Shown: one piece after another, positions 1-7,555 of the stretch
Position numbering within the stretch: position 1 is the stretch's first letter
Layout of the letters: each line of letters opens with the position of its first letter
Source of the DNA: Candidatus Altimarinota bacterium
GTDB taxonomy: Bacteria > Patescibacteriota > Gracilibacteria > BD1-5 > UBA6164
NCBI GenBank assembly: GCA_027066255.1
Contig: JAMOOA010000134.1
Location: 1 to 8,572, forward strand
Direction of reading: 5' to 3'
Length of the DNA stretch: 8,572 bases
The notes under the pieces: model-generated
The model's database searches: none
Seen by the model: only the letters and a program-made list of their open reading frames with translations
Told to the model about the DNA's origin: nothing
Position numbers and translations under genes: made by a program

Positions 1-75
1 GACAAAAAACTGTACTATCCTCAGCCCAGTCACCATAACATATCGCTCTTAATCAAGACATGATAGTGTAGTATA
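1..75. other. Window edge, possible partial coding end
   Basis: Nothing here can be assigned firmly. On the plus strand, frame 1 is open from the window start, reads UGA as Gly at 61-63 and stops at TAG 64-66. This would be the tail of a gene converging on fusA, with the 76-114 hairpin as shared terminator. On the minus strand an ATG at 61 opens a frame (MSG..., one UGA) that runs off the window edge, with no ribosome binding site. The convergent reading fits the symmetric terminator better, but about 20 codons are too few to decide. Confidence 0.25.
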
Positions 76-114
76 TTTTAAAAATCCTAGTTATAAATAC
101 TAGGATTTTTAAAA
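76..114. terminator. Bidirectional rho-independent terminator downstream of fusA
   Basis: A perfect 15-bp inverted repeat (76-90 with 100-114) flanks a 9-nt loop. Its core is ATCCTAG/CTAGGAT and its outer part is A/T-only, so both strands give a stem followed by a U-rich tail. It begins 22 nt past the fusA stop and can terminate fusA on the minus strand. It could also serve a gene arriving on the plus strand. Confidence 0.8.
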
Positions 115-136
115 AGTCAATAAATTATTCTAACTT

Positions 137-2269
137 CTATTCGTCCTCAGGAAGTTTAAATCCTCTATCTTCTCTGATTTTGATGGCTATATTGCTTGGA
201 ACTTCATTGTAATGATCAAACTCCATACCGTATGAAGCACGTCCTTGAGAAGCTGATCTGAGTTCTGTGGCATAACCAAACATCTCTGAAAGTGGTACGT
301 AACATGCGATAATTTTTGCTTGTCCTCTATCTGACATTTCTTCTATCTTTCCTCTCTTTGAATTGATCTGTCCGATAACATCTCCCATATATTCTTCTGG
401 AGTATTTACCTCTACTTTCATAATAGGTTCAAGTATGATGGCTTGCGCTCTCTTACATGCTTCCTGAAATGCTTTTGAAGCAGCGAGTTTAAATGCAAGT
501 TCACTCGAGTCTACATCATGGAATGAACCAAATGTAAGAGTTGCTCTGATATCTACCATAGGGTATCCAGCGACAAAACCTCTTGTGTATGCTTCGTTAA
601 GACCTTTTTCAACACCTGGGATATACTCTTTTGGTATCACTCATCCAGATATCTTGTTTACAAACTTGTTTACTTTCTTTACCCCTTCATCCTCCTCGTC
701 TGCTTCTTTGTATGGTTCAAAAGTGATAACTACATGACCGTATTGGCCACGACCACCTGTTTGTTTTGAATATTTGTGTTCTACGTCTTTTGCCTCTATC
801 TTGATGGTTTCTCTGTATGCTACTTGTGGAGCTCCAACGTTACACTCTACGTTAAACTCTCTTTTCATTCTGTCTACGAGGATATCGAGATGGAGTTCTC
901 CCATACCAGATATAATCGTTTGAGCTGTTTCTTCGTCCGTTCTTACTCTGAAACTAGGATCTTCTTCTGCAAGCTTTCCTAGAGCTGTTCCCATTTTTTC
1001 TTGGTCAGCCTTTGTTTTTGGTTCTACAGAAACAGAGATAACTGGTTCTGGGAATTCCATAGATTCTACAAGAAATACTCTATTTACATCACAAAGTGTA
1101 TCACCTGTCTTTGTAGCTTTGAGACCAACAACAGCTCCGATATTCCCTGCTGATATTTCTTGTATCTCTTCTCTAGTATTTGCGTGCATTTGAAGAAGTC
1201 TTCCAACTCTTTCTTTCTTTCCAGTAGAAGCGTTGTATATGTATGATCCTGATTTAAGAGTTCCTGTGTATACCCTTGTAAATGTCAGTCTTCCAACAAA
1301 AGGGTCTGTTGCAACCTTGAATGCAAGAGCTGCAAGAGGAGAATTTGCATCTACTTTTATCTCTTCTGTTTTTTCTATATCATCTACATCTGAAACAACG
1401 ATACAACCATTATTTACATCAACAGGACTTGGGAGAAATGCTACAGCAGCATCGATAACCATTTGTACTCCAATATTTTGAAGTGCTGAACCACAAACAA
1501 CTGGATAAAGGTCATTTTTACAAACCCCTATTCTCAGTCCTTTTTTAATTTCTTCTACTGAAAGATCTCCAGCTTCAAAGTATTTGTCCATCAGTGCTTC
1601 ATCCTGTTCTGCTACCTTTTCTACAAGTTCAAGTCTGAGGGCTTCTACTTTATCTTTGAGGTCAGCTGGAATATCTATCTCTGTAATATTTTCACCACTA
1701 TCACCTTCGAAGTGGTATGCTTTCATCTCGATAATATCGATGATTCCTTCAAAAGTTTCAGCTGCTCCTATAGGGTACTGAATAGAGACTACCTTGTTTC
1801 CAGCAAGTCTTTTTTTAATAGTATCAACAGACATATCGAAATCTCCCCCCATCTTGTCCATCTTATTAACAAAACAGATTCTTGGAACTTCATACTTGTC
1901 TGCCTGTTTCCAAACCGTTTCTGATTGTGGTTCTACCCCCTGAGATCCGTCAAATACAGCAACCCCTCCATCAAGAACACGAAGAGATCTTTCTACCTCG
2001 ATAGTAAAATCCACATGACCAGGAGTATCAATAATATTGATTTGGTAATCCTTCCAGAAACATGTTGTTGCTGCTGAAGTGATCGTGATTCCCCTTTCTT
2101 TTTCTTGTTCCATCCAGTCCATCGTTCCTTCCCCATCGTGAGTTTCTCCAATTTTGTGAATTTTCCCAGTATAATACAAAATTCTCTCTGTTGCAGTTGT
2201 CTTTCCAGCATCAATATGGGCAATAATACCTATATTTCTTACTTTATCTAAAGGGGTTACCTTAGCCAT
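137..2269 (-). CDS. fusA: Elongation factor G (one internal UGA read as Gly)
   Basis: EF-G is the ribosomal translocase GTPase, which moves tRNA and mRNA after peptide transfer and helps recycle ribosomes. The 710 residues match the family length of about 700. Visible GTPase motifs are the P-loop AHIDAGKTT (17-25), DTPGH (81-85) and NKMD (135-138). Domains II-V follow, including [22 protein letters not shown] and the near-terminal [12 protein letters not shown]. Codon 543 (641-643) is UGA at the conserved glycine before [10 protein letters not shown]. Under the standard code it would split the gene into 542 and 167 residues. It is the only UGA among about 59 Gly codons. The stop is TAG. The start is the ATG followed by [14 protein letters not shown], a typical EF-G opening. 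No Shine-Dalgarno sequence precedes it and the leader is very AT-rich. It has its own promoter behind the upstream cluster. Confidence 0.97.
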
Positions 2270-2294
2270 AATCTATAATAAATAATAAATAAAA

Positions 2295-2314
2295 ATTCTC
2301 TCAAAAAGGAGAAT
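2295..2314 (-). terminator. Weak hairpin with U-tract in the fusA leader
   Basis: On the minus strand ATTCTC (2314-2309) pairs with GAGAAT (2300-2295) around an 8-nt loop and is followed by TTTTTATTT. It lies inside the predicted fusA 5' leader, about 25 nt before the start codon. It could stop read-through from the upstream cluster or act as a leader attenuator. The stem is only 6 bp and AT-rich, so the call is tentative. Confidence 0.35.
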
Positions 2315-2345
2315 AGTTTTTTGTTTCTTTGGTTTTTGCCCGAAG

Positions 2346-2373
2346 ATTCTATACAAAAGGGGGTATCTGTCAA
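2346..2373 (-). promoter_or_regulatory. Probable sigma70-type promoter of fusA
   Basis: Reading the minus strand, a consensus -35 TTGACA (2373-2368) is followed after 16 nt by TAGAAT (2351-2346). An alternative -10, TATAGA, overlaps it. The element starts 6 nt after the stop of the 216-residue gene, so fusA can be transcribed separately with a leader of about 70 nt. Confidence 0.6.
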
Positions 2374-2379
2374 ATGATT

Positions 2380-3030
2380 TTACACCTTGTCTAAGTCTAA
2401 TTTTTTGAGTGTCTTTTCAAGCTCCCCTATGATAAATTCACTATAACTTTGGGCTTTCGATTTCGATATATTGATATTAAGCTCCATAAGGAAGAAAGTA
2501 AATATACTTGCCATAAATATATGGATACTTTTATCTGTTTTCAAAAGCTCTATAGTTTTTCGTGTTGATATAGCAGAGGGTTCTATAGTAATAACGTCTT
2601 CTATATCTTCTATCCACTGATTAATTCTCATCCTCAGAGTATCGTCTATCGTATTATCATGGAACTCTGTAAAGTTTTCTTTAGGGTTATACATGAATTT
2701 GATAGGAGCTTTTGTTGTTTCTTTACGTATTTCATTACTGATAGGAAGGTAAGCGAGGGAAAATACTCCCATAAGAAAATTTGTTCCATATCATTTTTCT
2801 AGGCAAGGGAAAAGTTCACCCAGAACTTCATCGTATTTTTTCTTGATAATGATTTCGATAAGGAACTTTGCTAAAAGGAAGTCATATTTCTTGACCTTCT
2901 TTTCATCCTTTTGGGTTCTTTTAATACCAGCACCAGCTTTTTTTGCTGCCTCCTGATACTTCTCAGATATTTCAGCTGAGTTACTTCATCCTTCTCAGGA
3001 TTCTACGGGTGTAAATTCTTCTAAGCTCAT
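2380..3030 (-). CDS. Uncharacterised 216-residue soluble protein (three UGA-Gly codons)
   Basis: I do not recognise this family. Read with UGA as Gly the frame runs from ATG 3030 to TAA 2380-2382; the standard code leaves only its last 130 residues. UGAs are codons 12, 15 and 80. The N-terminus (1-20) is a short Glu/Gly/Ser-rich, probably disordered stretch. A Lys/Ala/Glu-rich helical segment follows (about 22-70), then a mixed helical domain ending in a charged helix (ELEKTLKKLDLDKV). No signal peptide or clear membrane span is present, although residues around 177-189 (IHIFMASIFTFFL) are hydrophobic. The start is 3 nt after the stop of the 95-residue membrane gene, with no Shine-Dalgarno. 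The two are very probably co-transcribed and may work together. Function unknown; confident only that it is a gene. Confidence 0.8.
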
Positions 3031-3033
3031 GGT

Positions 3034-3321
3034 TTAGGCTGCTAAAAAGTGAGATAGTTCAATAATAAAATATACTCCTAGAAAGAAGGTAGATACTAAG
3101 AAACAAAATATTATAAAACCATAGTTATATGGTCTATTTTTTTCTCCTTTTAGAAGTCTATCTCATTCTCTTAAGATATTAAAGTATATCTCCTTATCAT
3201 TTAAATAAATAATTATTAAAGAGAATATAAGAAACGCTATCGTGACTACCCCCATAGTTATCAATGGGTAATTATCAAGTGCCCACAGGAGAGTAACTTC
3301 CAATAAACTATTTTCAAACAT
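3034..3321 (-). CDS. Small two-helix membrane protein (one UGA-Gly codon)
   Basis: A 95-residue protein, visible as one frame only under code 25 (UGA at codon 53, position 3163-3165; stop TAA 3034-3036). It has two hydrophobic spans, about residues 19-40 and 67-88. They are joined by a charged loop (NDKEIYF...LLKGEKNRP) that is probably cytoplasmic by the positive-inside rule, which places both ends outside. There is no cleavable signal peptide. It begins 8 nt after the prmC stop and ends 3 nt before the next start, so it sits in a tight transcription unit. No ribosome binding site is visible. Family not recognised; a partner of the adjacent 216-residue protein is an inference from spacing only. 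Confidence 0.75.
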
Positions 3322-3329
3322 ACTTTATT

Positions 3330-4199
3330 CTAAAAATTATATATCTTTATGACTCTCTGTATCTTACCATTATCCTCAAAATATTCAAATTGGAGTCCAA
3401 AATCTTCTAATAATTTTTTTGAAACCTCATACTGGTCAAACCCTATTTCTATAAAAAGAGTAATAGATGGTATTTTCAGGACATTCTTGAGTTGAAAGCA
3501 TTGTTTTATAAGTTTCTCGTAGAGTTCAAAACCTGTTTTTTCTCCTCCATAAAGTGCTGTATCTGGTTCAAAATCTATAACAGACGTATCCATATTCTTA
3601 TGATCCCCTTCTTTTATGTATGGAAGATTTGCCGTGATAAAAATATTCTTTTGAAGTTCATAGGTGTCTGAACTAAGGAAAGGATCCAAGAGATTCCCCT
3701 CTATTGGGATTATTTGTGACTCAAGTTTGTAGTTTTTTATATTGATTGATGAAACTTCTAGAGCCTCTGGGGAGACATCTACTACATAACTCTCATGAAA
3801 CTTGAGCGGAGAAATAGCTCCAAGAATACTGATAGGAATACATGAACTTCCTGTTCCCACATCTATCATCGTAGTGATTTCTGTATCGATATTCTTACTA
3901 ATTTCCTTTATTACCTCATCCACCAATATTTCAGTATCATTTCTTGGAATAAGCACTCTATCGTCCACAAAAAACTCATTTCCCCAGAATTCAACCGTAG
4001 AGAATATGTACTCTTGAGGCTCTCCCTTTCATATCCTCACAAACATCTTTTGAACTTCATAGAGATATTTTGCATCAATATCATCCATCTTAAAAAAATC
4101 TTTCGATGATATTCATAATACCGAGCACATAGTATCTTCTATATCTTGTCTTTGGAGTCCATATTGGAGTCCAATAGTTATATATTCACTTTTTTTCAT
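3330..4199 (-). CDS. prmC: Peptide chain release factor glutamine methyltransferase
   Basis: PrmC (HemK) uses S-adenosylmethionine to N5-methylate the glutamine of the GGQ motif in class I release factors. The protein has 289 residues, close to the usual 280. Seen in order: an N-terminal helical domain (1-75) ending in GKGEPQEYIFSTVEFWG, the IPRNDTE segment (84-90), SAM motif I DVGTGSSCIP (113-122), the VDVSPEAL acidic region (140-147) and NLPY (191-194), where the family normally has NPPY. UGA encodes Gly29 (4113-4115) and Gly57 (4029-4031). A standard-code reading would lose the first 77 residues. The start ATG is preceded by AAGG 11 nt upstream. It lies 30 nt after the permease and 8 nt before the 95-residue gene. 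Code-25 bacteria are expected to lack RF2, so RF1 would be the substrate; that is inference. Confidence 0.93.
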
Positions 4200-4229
4200 A
4201 AAGTATTTTACCTTGATTTTATAGGAGTA

Positions 4230-4991
4230 TTATTCTTCAAATTTTTTTCTTTCAAATATCAAAACGGTACAAAAGAGAATGATCAATAGATAGAGTATGC
4301 TGTAAACAGTATTGAAAGCTATATATTGAAATCCCAGACTTTGAAAACTTCCGATAATATCTTTTGTATTGAGCGCCTCAAGTGGAGGAAATAATAGTTG
4401 AAAAATCTGGATAACATAGGCTGCTATGGTACTTTGCATACGATGAAAGAGATCAAGAAGCAAAGAAAACCCATGGGAGATAACATAGATCATCAATGAT
4501 ATAAGTATCGTCAGAATATTACTCATAAACGTTGAGAAAAAGAAGACCAAAGAAAGGAGTATTTCTAGTTTTAAGAAAGTAAAAAAGAGGGAGATAGGTA
4601 TAAGTGGAGTTATATCTATGTTTTTAAATAAAAGAACCCCTAAGAACAAAAGCGATTGAAGTACTACAATAAGGAGAATGGTAAAAGAAAATCCTAAAAA
4701 TTTCCCAAGAATAAAATCTTGTCTCTTAATGGGTTTACTCAGAATCAAGAAAATAGTTTTCCCTTCTATCTCACGAAACAGTAGCTGGCTCCCAACAAAT
4801 AATACTCCTACGATTCCAAATATCTCTATCATTGCCAGTCCAAAATCTACTATCACTTTGTTATCATCTCCTATCGAGAGTTTTCCCATAGCCAAGGAAA
4901 ATAGGATAAAAATAAAAGCAAAAAACAAAATCAGATACAAAAATTTGTTTCTCACGATTTCTTTAAACGTGTTGAGTGCGATGTTGAACAT
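4230..4991 (-). CDS. ABC-2 type transporter permease
   Basis: Integral membrane subunit of an ABC exporter, 253 residues. The opening M-x-x-IALNTFKEIVRNK followed by a hydrophobic span is the usual start of ABC-2 permeases. A cytoplasmic stretch (REIEGKTIFLILSKPIKRQDFILGKFLG) is the family's characteristic segment after the second helix. About six spans can be traced, and the tail ends in a charged FERKKFEE. There is no in-frame UGA. No ATPase partner is present in the window. The gene is first in its cluster, so a partner would have to be encoded elsewhere, or a separately encoded one is shared. The frame stays open upstream without a start codon, so ATG 4991 is chosen; no good Shine-Dalgarno precedes it. 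Substrate unknown. Stop TAA. Confidence 0.85.
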   Translation of the reverse strand: MFNIALNTFKEIVRNKFLYLILFFAFIFILFSLAMGKLSIGDDNKVIVDFGLAMIEIFGIVGVLFVGSQLLFREIEGKTIFLILSKPIKRQDFILGKFLGFSFTILLIVVLQSLLFLGVLLFKNIDITPLIPISLFFTFLKLEILLSLVFFFSTFMSNILTILISLMIYVISHGFSLLLDLFHRMQSTIAAYVIQIFQLLFPPLEALNTKDIIGSFQSLGFQYIAFNTVYSILYLLIILFCTVLIFERKKFEE

Positions 4992-5084
4992 GGTATGGTG
5001 TTTGAATAATACTTTTTCTTTTTTTGTCAGTCTAGTGAGTTTTAGAGAGAATTCAAGCTTTACAAAGTGAAAATATATTTGACT

Positions 5085-5099
5085 TATATATATATATAT
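5085..5099. repeat. (TA)7 dinucleotide run at the promoter
   Basis: Seven TA units plus one T lie directly over and beside the predicted -10 of the permease-prmC cluster. Such runs can change length by polymerase slippage. Confidence 0.7.
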
Positions 5100-5123
5100 G
5101 GTGTAGAATATTTATGTTCTCAA
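5095..5123 (-). promoter_or_regulatory. Probable promoter of the permease-prmC cluster
   Basis: On the minus strand TTGAGA (5123-5118) and CATATA (5100-5095) are separated by 17 nt. This predicts a start site near 5088 and a leader of about 97 nt before the permease ATG. Because the -10 merges into the (TA)7 run, other registers such as TATATA with a 19-nt spacer are possible. Confidence 0.5.
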
Positions 5124-5187
5124 ATAATTGAGGGCTTAGTTTTAAATTAATGCCCCGTTATATTGAGAATGGGGAGAAGGAAAAGGA

Positions 5188-5415
5188 ATGGAAAAGTATA
5201 GTGGAGCGGCCTTGCTCTTGTCAATAATAATGGCTTTGGCCGTAGCCTTCTTCATAACAAAAAGACAAGAGGGGATAGAAAAAGAAACCAGAGACCTCTT
5301 GGTCTCAAAAATCCTATCCTGTGGAAACGCAGGAGGGAACGTTTTTTTAGACAGTAATACCTCAAGATATTACTGCTTAAAGAAAGGAGGAAAAAGTTTC
5401 GCCTTTTCCCCATAA
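5188..5415 (+). CDS. 75-residue membrane-anchored protein, or structured RNA
   Basis: The only plus-strand gene. The predicted protein has an N-terminal hydrophobic span (about 7-23) ended by KRQEG. A helical stretch follows, then a small outer domain with two cysteines (45 and 63) that could form a disulfide. The family is not recognised. The start is supported by a purine-rich ribosome binding site (GGGGAGAAGGAAAAGGA, ending just before ATG), which the minus-strand genes lack. GC is about 40 percent (92 of 228 by my count) and no UGA is used, unlike most neighbours. Nested complementary segments within and around it could instead fold into a multi-branched RNA: 5179-5186 with 5402-5409, 5215-5222 with 5264-5271, and three local hairpins. 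A strong terminator follows at once. The protein reading is favoured because the sequence looks like a real signal-anchor protein. Confidence 0.55.
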   Translation: MEKYSGAALLLSIIMALAVAFFITKRQEGIEKETRDLLVSKILSCGNAGGNVFLDSNTSRYYCLKKGGKSFAFSP

Positions 5416-5422
5416 CAAAAAT

Positions 5423-5464
5423 TCCCGTTGCGTCGGTCTATCCGACCTTCGGGATTCTTTTTTT
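5423..5464. terminator. Bidirectional terminator between convergent genes
   Basis: TCCCG (5423-5427) pairs with CGGGA (5450-5454), and an inner stem GTCGG/CCGAC (5432-5436 with 5442-5446) has a TCTAT loop. On the plus strand seven T residues follow (5458-5464). On the minus strand the hairpin ends in GGGAATTTTTG. It lies 7 nt after the plus-strand stop and also downstream of fmt, so it can serve both. Confidence 0.75.
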
Positions 5465-5479
5465 ATTGGAAATCTGTAG

Positions 5480-5505
5480 GGAATGAATATCTTCATTCCT
5501 TTTTT
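5480..5505 (+). terminator. Second rho-independent terminator
   Basis: A perfect 8-bp stem GGAATGAA/TTCATTCC with loop TATC is followed by TTTTTT on the plus strand. On the minus strand no U-tract follows, so it acts only in the plus direction. It backs up the hairpin at 5423-5464 and protects the end of fmt from antisense transcription. Confidence 0.75.
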
Positions 5506-5525
5506 GGTACAAAAATATTAGTAGC

Positions 5526-6488
5526 CTACATGCATTTGTAGTCGAGTATTCCCCTATTTCCATTCACAAAACTCACTATATCCATAGATTTCTTTCCCTC
5601 GAGTTTTACTTCGTGGAGGAGGAGTATTTTCTTGTCTACACAAGCTATTCCGTACGTTTTCTTATTGAGTTTAATAAAAGATCAGGCTTTTTTGCCTCCT
5701 TCATAAGGAGAAGATTGGGGTGGGGGTTCATGCAAACTTACCTCCTCCAAATTCAACTTCTTCCCTTCATAATACGTATATATTCCTGGCCACTCATAAA
5801 AAGCTCGAAATTTGTTATAGATCTCCTGAGTAGATTCTGAAGAAAATAGCACTTCTCCATCCTCTTTTGTAAACTTTCCACAGTATGTCGCTGTTTCATG
5901 ATTTTGTTTCTCTCCCAGGAGTTCTCCTGAGAGGATTTTTTTAAGAGTATCTATGAGGAGTGCTGGTCAAATTTGGAGCATCTTTGCAAACAAATCTGGT
6001 AAAGTGTCATCTTTGTCTACTGCGATTTTCCCTATTTGAAGGATATCTCCTTCATCCATTTTTTTATCCATATACATAATTGTCAATCATGTCTCTTTTA
6101 CTCCATCCTTCAAAGCTGACTGAACTGGACTTGCTCCACGGTATTTTGGCAAGATACTTCCGTGAATATTGATACATCCATACTTAGGGATATCCAAAAT
6201 ACTCTGAGGAATAATTTTTCCATATGCAACGACGACTATAAAGTCGAGATCGAGATTTTTGAGAGCTTCTATAAAATCGAGATTTTTACGAACCTTCTCT
6301 GGTTGTAGTATTGATATATTATTTTCTACTGCTATACGCTTTACAGGTGTTGGTAAAAGTTCTCTTTTTCTTCCTACAGGTTTATCTGACTGAGAGACAA
6401 CCAGTACTATCTTGACTTCTGGAAATTCTAAAACTCCTGAGAGTATCCCAGCTGCAAAATCAGGGGTTCCAAAAAATGCTATTTTCAT
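5526..6488 (-). CDS. fmt: Methionyl-tRNA formyltransferase (three UGA-Gly codons)
   Basis: Fmt transfers a formyl group from 10-formyl-tetrahydrofolate to initiator Met-tRNA. The 320 residues fit the usual 310-320. The N-terminal Rossmann domain opens MKIAFFGTPDFA. The catalytic block is INIHGSILPKYRGASP, with Asn107 and His109 corresponding to E. coli Asn106 and His108. It is followed by TGLTIMYMDKKMDEGDIL, with Asp145 in the place of E. coli Asp144. The C-terminal tRNA-binding domain includes FRAFYEWPGIYTYY. UGA encodes Gly134 (6087-6089, the conserved Gly of TG-LTIM), Gly174 (5967-5969) and Gly269 (5682-5684). A standard-code reading would stop after 133 residues, before the catalytic Asp. 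The start lies 3 nt after the wecA-like stop, without a Shine-Dalgarno, as third gene of an operon. The stop is TAG. Confidence 0.95.
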
Positions 6489-6491
6489 ATA

Positions 6492-7553
6492 TTATTTTTT
6501 ATACTTTATTCTCTTCACTTTTTCTAAAATCTTGTTCAGAAACACTACAACCACAACTATAACCCCAAAAACTATTATTTTTCCTGTTCTATCAAGAAAG
6601 AGAGCTGTAAGTCCAAATAAAAAAGAAAGAGAATAAACGAGAAGAAGTACCTGATTCTTAGAAATCCCAAGATCAAGAAGTCGGTGGTGAAGATGGGTAA
6701 AGTCTCCTTTCAAAGGACTTTTATGTTTTATGATTCTACGAATAACGACATAAAGAGCATCTACAGAGTAGATTCAAAAAACAACCAGAACAGTTGCTAT
6801 CTTTCCACCTGAAACAATAGCCATAGTAGCAAGCATAAAACCAAGAAACATCGTCCCAGAGTCTCACATAAGAATTTTTTCTTTAAAATCAAAGTACCAA
6901 AATGGAATAAGAACCCCTACAAGAATAATCGTCATTTGCATAATAAATTCTGCATTTTTCACTCCTGCTTCATAATCATCTGAAAGATAGAGCTTCACTC
7001 AAAGAAAAAATATAATCAAAAAACTAATGATGGAAAGTCCCGAGGTGTTTCCCTGTATTCCATCACTCCAGTTCAAAGCATTGAAAACAAAAACATACCA
7101 AAGAACCGTAAAAACTAACGGGATAATGTATACTTGAAATCAGAAAAAGGTCAGAAAATACGTTTCAAGATCTAAAACTCCCCCAAAGATATTACTCACA
7201 TACCCTATCTTTATAGAGGTGATTCCTATAGTCGCTCCTATAATAATCTGGATAATGAGTCGCAATTTAGGACTCACGTTGAGTATATCATCTATAAAGC
7301 TCACTATCGTAATAAAAAAACCGAAAAACCATATCAGCAAAAGCTTGGAGTTAGATTCAATGAAAATATAACTCACAAGAAAAAACACTACAAAAAATAT
7401 AATTCCTACACTATAAGGAATGGGTTTTCTTTTTTTGCCGTATTTTTTAGGATTGTCTACTATGTCAAACATAGGGAAAACCATTCTCACAAAGGAAATA
7501 CATCCCAATGATAAAAGTATAGATAAAAGAAGTGAAAGTATATATGTCAACAT
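6492..7553 (-). CDS. wecA: WecA/TagO-type polyprenyl-phosphate sugar-1-P transferase
   Basis: Membrane enzyme that attaches a sugar phosphate, usually GlcNAc-1-P, from a UDP-sugar to undecaprenyl phosphate, the first step of a lipid-linked glycan. It has 353 residues with about ten spans. Family motifs are FIDD (86-89), NALNWSDGIQG (158-168), MGDSGTMFLGF (229-239), VDALYVVIRR (264-273) and HLHHRLLDLG (287-296). The last separates it from MraY. UGA encodes Gly138, 185, 230 and 260, and Gly230 is the invariant Gly of MGDSG. The standard code would leave only two separate fragments, of 137 and 73 residues. The usual DGxDG is DGIQG here, replacing the second Asp with Gln167. It starts 2 nt after the upstream membrane gene and ends 3 nt before fmt. 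The sugar cannot be read from sequence. Confidence 0.9.
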
Positions 7554-7555
7554 AT

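Noticed and set aside
776..1924. Plus-strand open frames opposite fusA
   Set aside because: They lie entirely antisense to EF-G, show no family resemblance and come from its codon bias.
137..2269. EF-G split into two proteins or a nonsense-mutated pseudogene
   Set aside because: Both parts are in the same frame with no gap, the sequence on each side is well conserved, and seven other genes show the same UGA pattern.
4678..5070. Plus-strand open frame opposite the permease start
   Set aside because: It is antisense to the conserved permease N-terminus, with composition typical of a shadow frame.
5171..5464. Known RNAs: RNase P RNA, tmRNA, SRP RNA or glmS ribozyme
   Set aside because: I found none of their conserved cores, such as GAGGAAAGUCC and ACAGAA of RNase P, the tRNA-like ends of tmRNA, or the GGAAG/AGCA region of SRP RNA.
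5613..5840. Plus-strand open frame opposite the end of fmt
   Set aside because: It is antisense to the C-terminal domain of Fmt, which has the stronger family evidence.
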